Origin: Pseudoscleropodium purum
Lineage: Eukaryota > Streptophyta > Bryopsida > Hypnales > Brachytheciaceae
DNA: 64,000 nt
NCBI GenBank assembly: GCA_963969395.1
Contig: OZ017797.1
Span: forward strand, 41,106,001 to 41,170,000
Reading direction: 5' to 3'
Below are positions 1-12,077 of this stretch, in pieces. The position numbers and the translations under genes are program-made. Each line of letters starts with the position of its first letter. Position 1 is the stretch's first letter. The notes beneath the pieces are model-generated. The model was not told where the DNA came from. It saw nothing but the letters and a program-made list of their open reading frames with translations, and did no database searches.

Positions 1-133
1 ACTTTGGAGGGCGATGGACTTTGGATTGTACCGCCTTGTGTAAAGGGTCGAGAGGCCAAAGTCAAGGTTTTCTGAAATTTGATTGGTGGAGGCCGACGGA
101 TTCTCAACCTTGGGCCCACGTGTGAAGCAGCCC
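1..133 (-). mobile_element. Harbinger/Tourist-like MITE, truncated by window edge
   Basis: This stretch is the reverse complement of one end of the element at 31842-32175: the same GGGCC-type terminus, a CTTCACACRTGGGCC block and the adjacent GTTGAGA block. Its end (GCAGCCC, position 133) is followed by TAA (134-136), the same trinucleotide that flanks the complete copy. TAA target duplications and G-rich termini are typical of PIF/Harbinger MITEs. It is non-coding. The other end lies outside the window. Confidence 0.75.
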
Positions 134-391
134 TAATAAGTCTTCAACAGTGCTAAACTACACTATTAGAACCATATTATCTGTAGAAAATATATGCTAA
201 TGGATTGCATGCTATCTATTTATGCAAGTTAAGTTACTGTTTGTAGTCCAAAATTGCCAGAAAGTCATTCACCATTGATGAAAGTTGCATTCTGTGCAAA
301 TATTTTAGATAAAATTTTGTTGCAACATCTTGACATTAAGGTTTAGGAAACCCACCAAATTGAATACGGTAATATGACATCAAATACTTAC

Positions 392-3265
392 CTGTTCACA
401 TCGTTTTTGAAGGACTTGGAAGTCCCACTCTGATTGTTTGAATTGTTTTGTCTTTTCTTTTAGTCCTGAGCTTGCTTGGGCAAGTAAATGTTTGTCCTGC
501 ACAGAAATCTTTGAAAAGTAAACACAGGATGTGAAGTTGAGAACTGGCTTGTCAAAATTGAAATTGAGATATAATTTTGTTTCATGAAATGAATAATTAA
601 GCAAGCGCAATGATCAGGATCCATTTCTTCGTTATGCTAACAAAAGATGAATGATGACTTTTTCGTGGTTTGTGAGATCCTTTCGCAGTCCCTCGACTTC
701 CTTGAGAGCTGTCGCTAATGGCTCAGTGAGTCTCTTGTTTTCTTGTGCAATCTCATATATGAGCTTTTCATTCGCAGCCTCCTTCTTCTTCATGTCTGTT
801 GCATCTTCCTACAGTGCTCATACCAACTAGCTGAGAGTCAAATTCAAATGGTAATTGAATTAGGCATCAATGCATCAAGAATGAATGAATAAATAAAAAA
901 AAGACAAAAATAAGGACAAGAAGATATCAATGTATAGATGAGGGTTTTAGATTGCATTGTTCGACCTTCAAAGTTTTGATCAAATCAAGATTGTTGTGAG
1001 TGATATCGTTATAGTAGCATTTGATTTCAGTGAATGCTTTCTCATGTTTCTTCATCAATTCACTAACGTGCACATTCTTCCGTTCTTCAATTTCCTGAAT
1101 TTCTACTTTCCGACGCAAGTCCATTTCTTCTCTCAAAGTCTTGATCTATATAAGAAGTAATTAGTCAAAGAATTAGATCAATTGCTGTATTAACACAACT
1201 GTATTCGAACTAGATTAACGTTATGTGAAGGAAAGTTTATCAATTGTTGATGAGAAGTAGATGGAAAATATGTTCGTATTATAAGGAGGGACTTACCTTC
1301 CGATCAGACTTCTGCTGAAGTTCTTTAGCATTCTGATCAAACTCTTGGCGCATCTTCGTGGCTTCCTTTGCATGTTCCTGAAGCATAAATTTGTTTTTAA
1401 GTAAGGTTGACACAAATTGAGTGGAAAAATAATTTTATTTTTATTTTTATCATCAGCTAGACTGCTTTGTGTGCTCTTATACTCTGTAATCACTCGTAGA
1501 AAAGTTTGCTAAAATCAAGCTTTCCGAAGCAACACTGGACACCCAATACCCAATTCAAGCCAACTGAATCAGCAAAACGTGTTGCTTCGGACGTTGTTTT
1601 CTACAATCAAATAGAATTCTAGGCTTATAAAAAAGGCACACTTGAAAACAAATAATATAAGTGAATCCGTTAGAAACAACATTAATTTATCTCATACTAG
1701 TTTAAAAGCGCGAATTGTATCTTCATAGGACAATTCCATCTCTTTCACTCGATCTTTAAGAGCACGCTTATCATTCCTGCAATTTGTGCCCAGAACTTAA
1801 CTGCTTCAGAACAACAAAGAAACCTTGGATTAGCTTCTCTTTCGAATTTTTCAATCTATCACAAGCTATTCAAGTTTACTGCTGTCTTAAAAACTGAAGT
1901 ACATATGCTTTGATCATAAACTTCAGGAGAATTATATGTGGTACTAGATGATCTGATGATATGACATGAGTAACGAAGTGAATGCGAAGACTTTTGATAG
2001 GGCACCAACTTACACAAGTTCTCCTTCGCGCTTGCTAAATTGTTCCCCTTGTAATTTCAAAGCTTGTTCATTGTCAGCTTTTATAGTTGCAATCATATTT
2101 TGTTGTTCATACAACAAATGTTTCATCTTTTGATTGTACACCTGATAATAATTTCACCACAGAATAACAAGTTGGTTGAGAACCGAAATTGATCTCAGCT
2201 ACGGTTTCTTGTCCAAATCCCATTTCAAGTTTTCATTACAAAACAAAGAATTCAATCGTGCATCTATTTCAATAATTATGCATTGGTATTTCTATTTTTA
2301 CAAGTTGAGAAACAAAGTATCTGAGTTCCTAGTGAAACTCCCTCTGACATTCAATCAGGAGGAACAAATTAACCTTGAGCTCAAGCTGATGTGCTTCTTC
2401 AAGTTCCTCCGTAGCTCGGTCTTTGTTACGAAATTCAGCGCGTAGTTTATCATATTCTTCTTTTTTGACTTCCCAAAAGGATGAGATCTTGTCCTGAACA
2501 ATGTTTGAGATTCATTTTTTTTAATTAATTAGTGGAATTTTCCTGTCAAGCAATCCCTTCATATAGGTGGAATCTAATTTATATTCATGACACAAAAGTC
2601 ATTGAGAGTACTCGTAGATGAGGTGCATCGTCATTTGTCAGAGTTGTAATTTGGATGAGGAGATCATTTATTCAATATTTCTAGCCTTTGTTTGGATCCC
2701 CTCCCTTAGTTTAGTGCAATACAAGACTAGAGAAACATGATTCACACTACAAATGTTTTCAACTTGGTTATTCTTTGCTAAATTACTTCATCAATGATTA
2801 TCAATCACAATTTCATATTCTTTGAGTTGATACATCTAGAAGTACTAACACCAAAACCAAAGATTTACTAAATTCATGCAGACAACTTAACTTTTCAAAT
2901 TAATGATTGATTGCCATCAAGTTATCTATGCCTCTATCAATTTTGTTGAGAACATACTTAAAATTCATTATGTATTGATTGATTGAAAATATATTTCTAG
3001 GGAGCAATCAGAATAATAAAAATCCATTGTTAATGACAAAATTTTGAAAATTGTTGCTTTAATAGTTAAAAGATGATTGAATAAAGAAAAAAAAATTTCC
3101 TACTCGTTCAAGCATCATAAGATTGCGCTCTTGCGTCTCTTTATCTTTAGCAACATTGAGCACTGCAATTTGTGCCAACAATTCTTCAGGAGTAGGACCT
3201 AAAGGTCCTTCATCCTGCTTCTTTTCCTTTCCTTTTCCTTTTTTGCTTCCTTTCTTTGGTCCCAT
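392..3265 (-). CDS. DRC4: Dynein regulatory complex subunit 4 (DRC4/GAS8), 3' end beyond window
   Basis: DRC4 is a coiled-coil subunit of the nexin-dynein regulatory complex, which links outer doublet microtubules in motile cilia and flagella; in plants it would act in the sperm axoneme. Eight exons read in frame: 3104-3265, 2374-2493, 2014-2141, 1698-1776, 1297-1377, 966-1145, 659-808 and 392-496, with GT-AG introns of 151-610 bp. They give 335 codons against about 480 in animal GAS8, so the last exons lie off the left edge. The start is the ATG at 3265, followed by a Lys-rich [13 protein letters not shown]. Diagnostic blocks match GAS8: a KISSFWE block (exon 2), [12 protein letters not shown] (exon 3), [17 protein letters not shown] and [18 protein letters not shown] (exon 6), and a WDFQVLQKR block (exon 8). 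Nearly the whole product is Glu/Lys-rich coiled coil. Two introns have weak donors (GTCGAA, GTCATC). No stop or frameshift is seen. Confidence 0.93.
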
Positions 3266-5060
3266 AATGTAGCTTTTTTTTCCCTACAACTTACTTCTTT
3301 AAATTGTCTTTTTCAACAAGACTTCCAATTTTGCCTCATACAATCAAGTATATCTTGTTGTTGGAGACTTTTTTTGCAATTCTTTGATTAAAAAGCCCGT
3401 TGATTCTATAATTGTATTTGCCACGCATAGAAAAGTTTGTAAATATATTTATAATAGCCTAAAATTGATTAAATTATTGACTTATGCAATACAACAAAAT
3501 CAAATGCCACTTATATTATAAATTATACATTTCAAAACTTGCTAAATAATTTTCACAATCTATTCTCAATAGAAGAATATAGTTCTTGAATCAAAATTCC
3601 TTCCATTTTTGAAATTGTATCATCTACAAAGAGACAATTTAATGAACAAGCATTATAGTCAACAATTGAATTTATTGACTAATGGACCTTTGTCAATTCA
3701 AATGATGTGAAAATAAATTAGAAACTTGAAAACTAGACTATTAAGCAATGTATATAAGAAGAATCTATTTTCAACAAGTACCATGAATTTATAGATAGTT
3801 TAAAACAATTTCAAAGTTGATGAATAAGACTAACCAAGATTCTTCATCATATAGATGCCTCCTTCCATGTGCCTTGAGGATACATGCAATTTCTAAGTTT
3901 TGCCAGTATTGTTTTACATACAACTTTAAAAACAAACAATGTGATCTTTTTGTAGGTTTATCTATTTGTCTAAAATTTCATGCAAAACAAAAATTTCAAA
4001 AATTTTCATGTCCTAGAAGAATTGTCTCTTTGTCTTTTTTATTAGCAGTAACTTTCACCATATCATCCCTAAACAATACACAAAATTAGCATTCATTTAT
4101 AATTTGAATGAATGGATATTGGATCCCAAGAGTGTGGTTTTATTATTATATTGTACATTTTGAACAACACTTGAGGCATCTTTTTGACCTCTTTAAAAAG
4201 ATTGATATAGGAATAATTATAATGAAAGATATTTTGAAGGTTGTCAAGATTTTTTTCAATAGGAGAGTGGAAGCTTCCATGCTAAACTAGAAGGCCAAAT
4301 GAAATAGCAAGTTTCTACATGTTTTGCATGGATAAAGAGTTTGTCTTGTTTCTATGAAAAAATGCATCAAAATCATACAAGTCTATCACTTCATGCATGT
4401 GGCAATAATTAGGTAATATTTATTCAAGAGCAATTTGAAGTAATTTTTGAGAATATGATTGTACTAAAAAAACTTCAATTTCAATCTTAAAATTAAATTA
4501 AATTTTGTCACTCATTTTAGTGCCAACCTAATTTTTATGATTTTAATTTTTGTTTATTTTTTCATTTACATTTGGGCCTTGAAGAGTCACCTTTTCATTG
4601 AAAATGACTACAAGTTTTTATGAGCTACCAATGAAAGTTCAAGTGTTTTTTGAGGCACATATTTTTCAAATTTTATATTGAATTTCAAAAATTATAATTA
4701 AAAAAAACTATATTTAGTTTCAAACATTCTAATTTTATTAAAATTAGAAAATAAAAACCCTAAAGATTGAAACTATAAAGAGATTTGGAATTTCATCATA
4801 GGAAAGTGTATGATTTATCTTTAAAAAATCCAAAGTGCTTGGAAATGGTGTTTGTTGATGTGGCTCCATCATTAACCTTGAAAGACATAAGCATTGATAA
4901 ATTTGCAAAGACAATGAAATGGCAAAGAATAGAGTATAAATTTTGTAAAATCAATCTTTGAAGTTTGGAGTGACGAAGAAATATCCTTCAATTCTTTTAA
5001 GTTAAATAATGCTCAATAAGTCTCTATGTACCTAAAATTGTGCTCAACATAACATTCACC
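3266..5060. other. AT-rich intergenic DNA upstream of DRC4
   Basis: This is the upstream side of DRC4. It is strongly AT-rich with many A and T runs. I see no open frame resembling a protein, no RNA gene and no clear TATA element in the first 100 bp. The promoter of DRC4 should lie at its left end but has no recognisable motif. Confidence 0.5.
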
Positions 5061-5064
5061 TTAA

Positions 5065-5890
5065 CTCCTAAAGTCTTGTTGTCCCCTTAGAAGATAAAAT
5101 GAATTTTGGATAGCCCTATCATCTCAATTTTCATTACAATTTTTTGAATTTTTTTTAAAGATAAAAAACACTTCAACATTCTGGGAATATAATTGTTGCT
5201 TCAATTGATGTCTAAAAGCAAAAATTATGTCACCCTAAGCCCAAAATGAGGTGTTGTGGGTAATTCAAAAGAAATCACAAAAAATCAAAAGCAAATTGTC
5301 AAACTTTTTTCCTTTAAATACAATATTTTTGTCTACATGTGAAGCTATAATTCATTCTATTTGGACTAGTGATGAGAAAGTTATGGACAATCTTATTTGG
5401 GGGCAATTTAAGCATCTTTTTGAAAAAATAATTAATAAGATTTATTTTTGAATGCAATTTTCACAATTTTTTCAAAAAAACTTGTTTGATAGGGTTATAT
5501 TTTCTTATTAGAAAAATCTTACTATTGGAATTCTTATGTTTTAATTTCATCTTAGAGCTATTAATGATTTAGTTTTTTAATTCAATCTTGGACCTACTTC
5601 TACTTAACAATTTTTTAAAGAATGAAAATCTAGTGCATTGAAATTTTTTTCCCCCAAACTTTCAATTCAATTTTTCATCATTATTTTTTTAATTCAAAGT
5701 TTGTAGTAAAATTTTTTTCTATAAATGCTTATCAAAATCATTTGAAATTGTAGGCCAATGTTCAAAAACTTATTCCCCAACTTTGAATGCTAATATCTTC
5801 TAATTTTCACATGCAAACTTCATAAAATTTTTACCACATGATCTGTGACACGTAAAAATAAATACAAGATCCTATAGATACATTAAAAAA
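5065..5890 (+). mobile_element. TTAA-flanked AT-rich repeat, copy D (right end uncertain)
   Basis: It starts TTAA-CTCCTAAAG at 5061. About 540 bp align collinearly with 63465-64000, sharing for example a TTTTTGTCTACATGTGAAGC block, a GATGAGAAAGTT-like block and CAATCTTGGACCTACT. The distal part (5780-5880) resembles copies B and C near their ATATCTT...AAGATCCTA blocks. No coding capacity is seen. The right terminus was not found, so the end is approximate. Confidence 0.6.
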
Positions 5891-8800
5891 AAAGATTTTT
5901 CTATTTTCTTAGGTGAATGCAACAAAAGCAATGATGCTAGTGTGTAAGCATGAAAATGCAAGCATGTGAGCTTTGATCAAATGCATAAGGAGATATCCAC
6001 CAAATAGATCTTTTTGAAATTACAAACTATTGGAAAAAAATAGAAAGTCTCCAAAACTAAATGTTTTATTGTAGTTTAGCCATTGGACCTACATTTACCA
6101 CAATGTACTAGTGTTCCATTATAGAATGGCAAATGACTTTGGTTTACACCGAGATATTCTACACTTTTATAGACATTGCTAATGAAATTTTCATATTTTA
6201 AAAGTTTATTATTTGTAAGTGAATTTTTCTTTTCTTTGAAAATTCTTGAAAAATTCACATTAATTTCAAATTTTAAGAATTTTGTTTTACAACTTATCAA
6301 ACGTATGAAATTTCATCTCTAAAAGGTAAAAATACCTAAATGAAACATTTCATTCAAATTTATTTAAAAATTAGACCATACCAATTGACATATTTTAGAA
6401 TTTAGTTGATAAATTAGAGTAGGTTGATTGATTTATTACCAATGTTTTTAAGAAGTTTATTAGGCATTGATAGGCATTAGAAGAGTTTTGGGGGGTCCAA
6501 AAGCCTGTTTCAGGCTTGTTCCCCTGCAATTGTTCCCCACAAGGAGGGGAACAACCTGTTGTAAAAATTTTCTTTTTCATAAAAAAAAAAAAAAAAAAAA
6601 AAATTAGTCTCTAAATGCAAAAAATTAAATAAAGAAATTTTTGGTCAATGACGTGGTAAGGTCTCGGCCATGTCAAACCGTTGCGCCGAACCTGTTCCTT
6701 GCGTTCACAAGTTGTGATAAAGCTCACAGGCATCCAAAGGCCCCAAAAATCTTCTAATGTTATTAGGTAAACTTATCAATATTATAAAATCTTCTAGTAT
6801 CACCATAATGATTGGTTGATGTAAAGATTTAACTATGCTTTTTATTATCTTTCATATCAAGTTGTTTTATAATGAATTATCATATTTCTAATTCTTGTAA
6901 TAAATAAAAATATTGCAACTTCAATAGAGAATTCCAAGATTTGTATTGGTAAACTTGAGATTTTCTACACCTTGCCTTCAATATATACAATCACTATGTC
7001 CAAGTGAAGTTCTTCAAAGAAAATTAAAAAATTCACTAAGGTTTACTAAGAGGCTTGAGAAACTCTATATTTAATGTAGAAGAGACTTATGAAGGTTCAA
7101 GTAGCCACACAAATTATTATTGGAGTTCCCTAAGATACTAAATGAATATACCTATCTTTGAAAGAAGGTTTAACTTCTATGAAGTCTAACTAAGGTAGGA
7201 GAAGATATCTAAGTTGATGGAGGGTACATAGCTATTACATCGAATCCTACAATTGAGGTTTTGTTTCGTACTTCCAAAAAACCACAAGGACGGAGGAAAA
7301 AGAGGGAGAATAGTGTAATGTGTAATGTAAAATGTAGTATTAAAACCACTCATGTGGAGACAAGGATGAAATAGGAAGTGCTTGATTTATAGATCATCTT
7401 CATAATATTGGTAAAGAGGATTGTGGTTTAGTAATTTGTAGAAGGGTGAGTTGTGAAAATTCTATGGATGGAGCCTAGTAGAGGCAAATGTCCTAGGGTC
7501 TTTGGAGGTACTACATCTAGCCACCTATGTTGGCATAGTAGGACAAGACCTCATTGTGACGTGACAAACTTCATTGTTTTTGTTTGCAAAGGGAGTTATG
7601 GCTATTCATATGAGGGGTGTTAGGGACTACTTGCCATTATCATTGAATATAAATATGAGCACCATCTACATCATTACCTATATTTGTGGAAGCCTTTTCA
7701 ATGGTTTAATTCTTATTGGATAGATCCTATAATTGTGTAGTCAAACTTGAAAGTCCCTTACTATGTATCATCCATCACTTCTCTATTCATGAGTGAATTT
7801 CTTAAATTTATTTTCCAAAGATGAAATTACATGTCCAATATGTGTCATAGAATTTTCAGATTTTTTATGAAAATTTCAAATTATGATGAATTTTTGAAGA
7901 AAAAATGAAGAAAATTCATATCAAATACGGATTATTTTATGAAAATCTGAAAATTTCAAAATAAAAGTATATTTTATTTTAGAACATGGAAGTATTAAGA
8001 GAGGTTCTATGTCACTCTATTAAGAAACATGGATATAGATCTTCAACTTCAAATTTCAATGAAATGCTTAATGTAATGAATTTTTCAAAATTTCCAACTA
8101 CATTAGAACCAAGCTTTAGGAGCTTTTTTTTTGCTAATTTGCTCAAGAGCAAAAGAAATTATTTTGAATGTCAAAATTCAATTTTAAAGAAAAATGCTCA
8201 AAATATTAAAATAGACTATATAATATGCTACTTTTTGATAAACTACCCTATATAAAATCAAAAAACAACAAAAATGTCTTGAACTTAACTCAGTGATGTA
8301 AATAGGTGTGGATATAACATCAATAAAGTTGTTCATAATGAATTGGATCAAAATTATCCATTTTTTAGTATGCATAAAGCTTATTAGACCTTAAGGATAT
8401 TTTTGTGCTTGGCATTCTTCAAAGATTAAAGGTTCATTTCTTTAATTGTAAAAAGATGGACCCATGACCACAAATTTTAACCTTTAATTAATGTCCATGA
8501 CTCTATTTGTTGCTATATTGCAACTAGATATGAATGAAAATTTTATATTTATTTGCCAAAGACGAAATCACATGTCTACTACAAGTTATAAAATTTTCAA
8601 ATTTTCTGAATATTTTTTGAAATTACTATGAATTTTTAAAGAAATTTTTGAAGAAGATTCATATGAAATACAAAATATACTTAGAAATTTTGAAAGTCTT
8701 ACCATAGGTGTATATTATAATATATAATATTATGTAGTACAAACCAAAATTACCATATCATTTTAAAATTAGAAAATCAACAAACCATGGTTATAGGTCC

Positions 8801-9990
8801 AAAATTCATGTTGCTATGAAATATTGAAATTTACAAAATCTTCAAAATTTTCAATTGGAGGAGAAACTAAACCTGATAAGCTTCATTTTATTAGTTGGAT
8901 TGAAATTCAGAAAACATTATTTTTTTATTCAAATTCACTTCAAAAGTAAACAATAAGAAATGGTCAAAATACACTACAAAGGTTATTGGTGGATTAAGCA
9001 TTTTTCCTTTAATAAATTCAATAAAAATCAATACTATTTGTTAAAAATGCAAGTTTTTAAGTTACTTCCAAATAAAGTTGGATGAAAAAATGTTTATTTT
9101 CATCCTACAATCTTAGGTTAACTTATTCAAAGGACATTTTGCATTCTAGAGAAGGTAGCTTTAAAACCTCATAGTTGAAATATCTCCAACTACTCCAATC
9201 TTGTTATGCCTGTGAGTTGATGCTAGAGAGGGCCTTTAGATTCAGATGAGATAAAATTAATACAATTGCATTAAGGTAGACCAATCCAATTCCATCTCCT
9301 ACTCTAGACCCCAATTCTGTTTGGAAACATCCAATTTCATTCATTTTTCTAACAAAATTAGTGAATTAATGCCTAAAAAGAATAATGTATCAATCCTTTA
9401 TTGGTTTGTACTTAAGGCAGTTATGGTTTGTTTATGGGATGGTTAGATTCTACTTTGTGAACGATTAGATTCTACTTTGTGGATGGTTTTGTAATTTTAA
9501 GGCAAACCACTTTAAGAAATTTACAAAAATTATAATTTTAATCAAAAATTTATAATTCCACTTGGGTTTGATTAGTGAAACAAGTGCACACCTCTAAAAC
9601 TCTAAAAAATATGTGCTCCTCTTACAAATCAGAGTGGGAATAGGTTTGTCTAGGCTAGTACTCCAACTAAGTTCTACCACCCGACAAGTTGTGAGAGGTT
9701 CCAACAATCCAACTTCATCTTTCCTACGGCCATTGACATAGGGGTTGTCACACCTCCTTCAAGAAACAAAGTTCAACAAAGTCAAAGAAGTTGGTGAGAA
9801 AATCGAGGAGCCAATGGAGAGCCATTTCGTGTGAAGAAGGTGTGACACCCCTAATGATGCGGCGAGCATGGAGGATCAGATCTACAAACTATGGGTAATT
9901 TTGCTTGAAACAAGGGCCCAATCAAAGAAGTTAAGGTTGAAGTGAAGAGCATGTGATTGAATGCATGGTTGGTGGAGGGGTGAAACGGAG
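5891..9990. other. AT-rich intergenic DNA with short repeat remnants
   Basis: No gene is recognised. There is an A-run of about 23 at 6580-6602. Just before it lies a G/C-richer patch (6485-6560) with inverted TTCCCC/GGGGAA words that loosely resembles 17445-17530. Reading frames here are short, AT-driven and unlike any family I know. Confidence 0.5.
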
Positions 9991-11245
9991 TAGAAGATAA
10001 AAAATTCTAGGAGGTTGGAAAATGAAGTGCCGTTTCTTCACCTGCGGAGGAGAAGAAACAGCAAACACCAAGGTTGGGGAATGGGAGGTCTGCAGCACCC
10101 TGAACACCAACCACAGTTCCGCGTCTCCATTCTCGGAGAAGTGAACTCAGGTTTAAGGAGCTGTGACTACCCGTAATGTCGGGAAGCTGGGTCCGGGAGA
10201 ACGCCGTCGTCCCCGACTCGCCGTGGCTTATGGCGTGCTGCTGGGCATCCGTTTTCGCTCCAAAGGACATGAACGGGCCATTTCCACGGGCTGGAAGTTT
10301 GTTTCATACCACTGGAGATGCTCTTACAGTTGCTATTTCCCTAAACCCTCCCACAGTTGCATTTCGCAGTTTTTTCATCCTACTGCGAGGGTGGACGATT
10401 TAGCACTCGTGTAGACGGATTTGCAGGAAATATTGAAAGACAATGCCAGCTGAGATCCTGTCGGCGAGGGGAGGGTTCTCATCTGCATGCATGTAAACTC
10501 TTCATTCGATTCTGTGTTTGCCTTTTGCACGAGTCCTCAAAATCTTGTGAGTTGCTTCCTGTGAAAGCCGGCGTGAGACATCAGTTACATTACAACAGTG
10601 CTAATATACTCCAATTACAGTGCACATTCGAAACATACGAGTAAAGGACCTTTCATTCTGTAGCAAAGAAACAGCCATATTAAAACATGTTCAGAGTGGC
10701 TGCGTAAAACCGTCAACTGTAAATTAATGAACAGAATTCAAACCTTAATTCCCGTTTTTGACAGTAAGAATCGAGGGAAGCTACAGAAAATCACAAACTG
10801 CGTCACAGTTGCACCATATCACAGGTTGTGTTCAAATTCCCTAGTTGTGCGATGCCCATCCTGTCTCCCTGCCCATCACTATTATTCAAATCTCAGATTT
10901 GCCCTCCTTTCCGCTGATGGATAAGTCGCACTTCACATTACATTCATGGATACCTAAGCAGGAATGTGTACCTCTGAATCTGATGAATAGTGCGCATCTG
11001 CAGTAAGGAACATCCATACCCCTCACTTCAAAATTGCACGCATATTTTTGAGGTGGCAGGGGATGTGACCTCTCAAGAAGTAGAATGTGATCAGAAATTA
11101 CCGCATGTCTCTGAGAGAAGCTCTTGGAGATTCTTCACTCGATCTGGTCCCATCAAGGCACACAAATTTACCCCGGCAACCATGAAAGAATGATGACGTT
11201 GGATGCTGTGTGTATGATGCTCGACTTCACGATAAAAAATGATCA
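9991..11245. other. GC-richer island, no gene recognised
   Basis: Base composition rises to gene-like levels between about 10020 and 11200. Open frames reach only 65-95 codons on either strand and overlap each other. None resembles a known family. It lies just downstream of the SF3B3 pseudogene and may be the decayed 3' flank of the duplicated segment or another dead gene. That link is inference. Confidence 0.35.
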
Positions 11246-12077
11246 CTAGTATAAAATTTGAATTATCCGGTTCCTGATGTCATCGAGCTTCTTCAATATA
11301 TCACCTGGGGTTCGATCAAGATCATCGGCAATTTTCCTTTGCAATTCTGAAGTAAGTGTTGGATACTGCTCACAAAGATCTCCATCAACTACATCCTGCG
11401 ACCATGCAAGAATTCAGCGCTTACTCAACTTCAACATCTATTAGCAGAGAACAGAAGAACTTTTACAGTTAAAACGTATATAGACAATGAAGATGTGAAT
11501 TCAACATTTTCTCAGAAAGGTATAAAAGATATTACAAAAGAATTATACGATGTGCGAGAAAGTAGCGACCTACCTTCACAGGGAAGTAAGTCGATCGGAA
11601 TGCCATTTGATCACAGCCGCATAAAGGTGGATTTTCTTGTCGCAGTTGCATCTCAAGATGAGAGGAAAAGTCCACATCTTCACGCGAGGAAAATGGCAAC
11701 AGAGCTCCCACGTTGCCCATAATCGTGCCATTAAGCACTGACACTCTCTCCTCCCCCTGGAATGAGCGAATGGATACTTTCTTCAAGCTTGTGACAACCT
11801 GTCCAACATGAAAGTAAGTGGATAATTTCCTCAACCTTGTTTGGTGCGCCATTCAATCGACCTTGTTTCCATTTAATTTTACCACCAGTAGGATCATCTT
11901 CGATCTTTCCGGATACATCTTGAGGTAACCGCATAACATAAACGTTGCCAAACTTGTCTGCACCAGCCACAGTGTCGAAATCGATGTGGAGCGACGCAGT
12001 TAACCACCTTGGGCAGCTATCGTCCGCAAAGTATACAACTGGTTCTCATCCCGTCGGTAATTCACATAATGAAACGC
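11246..12077 (-). pseudogene. SF3B3: SF3B3 (SAP130) C-terminal fragment, frameshifted and intron-containing
   Basis: SF3B3 is a U2 snRNP SF3b subunit with WD-like propellers, essential for branch-point recognition. Two blocks match its C-terminus. Block one (12077-11574) reads FHYVNYRRDENQLY, then after a lost base ADDSCPRWLTASLHIDFDT, AGADKFGNVYVMRLPQDVS, HVGQVVTSL, IMGNVGALLPF and MAFRSTYFPVK, ending at a GT donor. Block two (11395-11246) follows a CAG acceptor and is intact: DVVDGDLCEQYP to DDIRNRII, then an extra QILY and TAG. At least three or four frameshifts break block one (near 12030, 11830, 11775 and 11750). The product would cover only about the last 210 of 1,200 residues. The retained intron (11396-11573) shows that it arose by DNA duplication, not through a cDNA. 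No upstream SF3B3 exon was found in the window. Confidence 0.92.

Noticed and set aside
957..1160. 67-codon plus-strand frame
   Set aside because: It is antisense to DRC4 exon 6.
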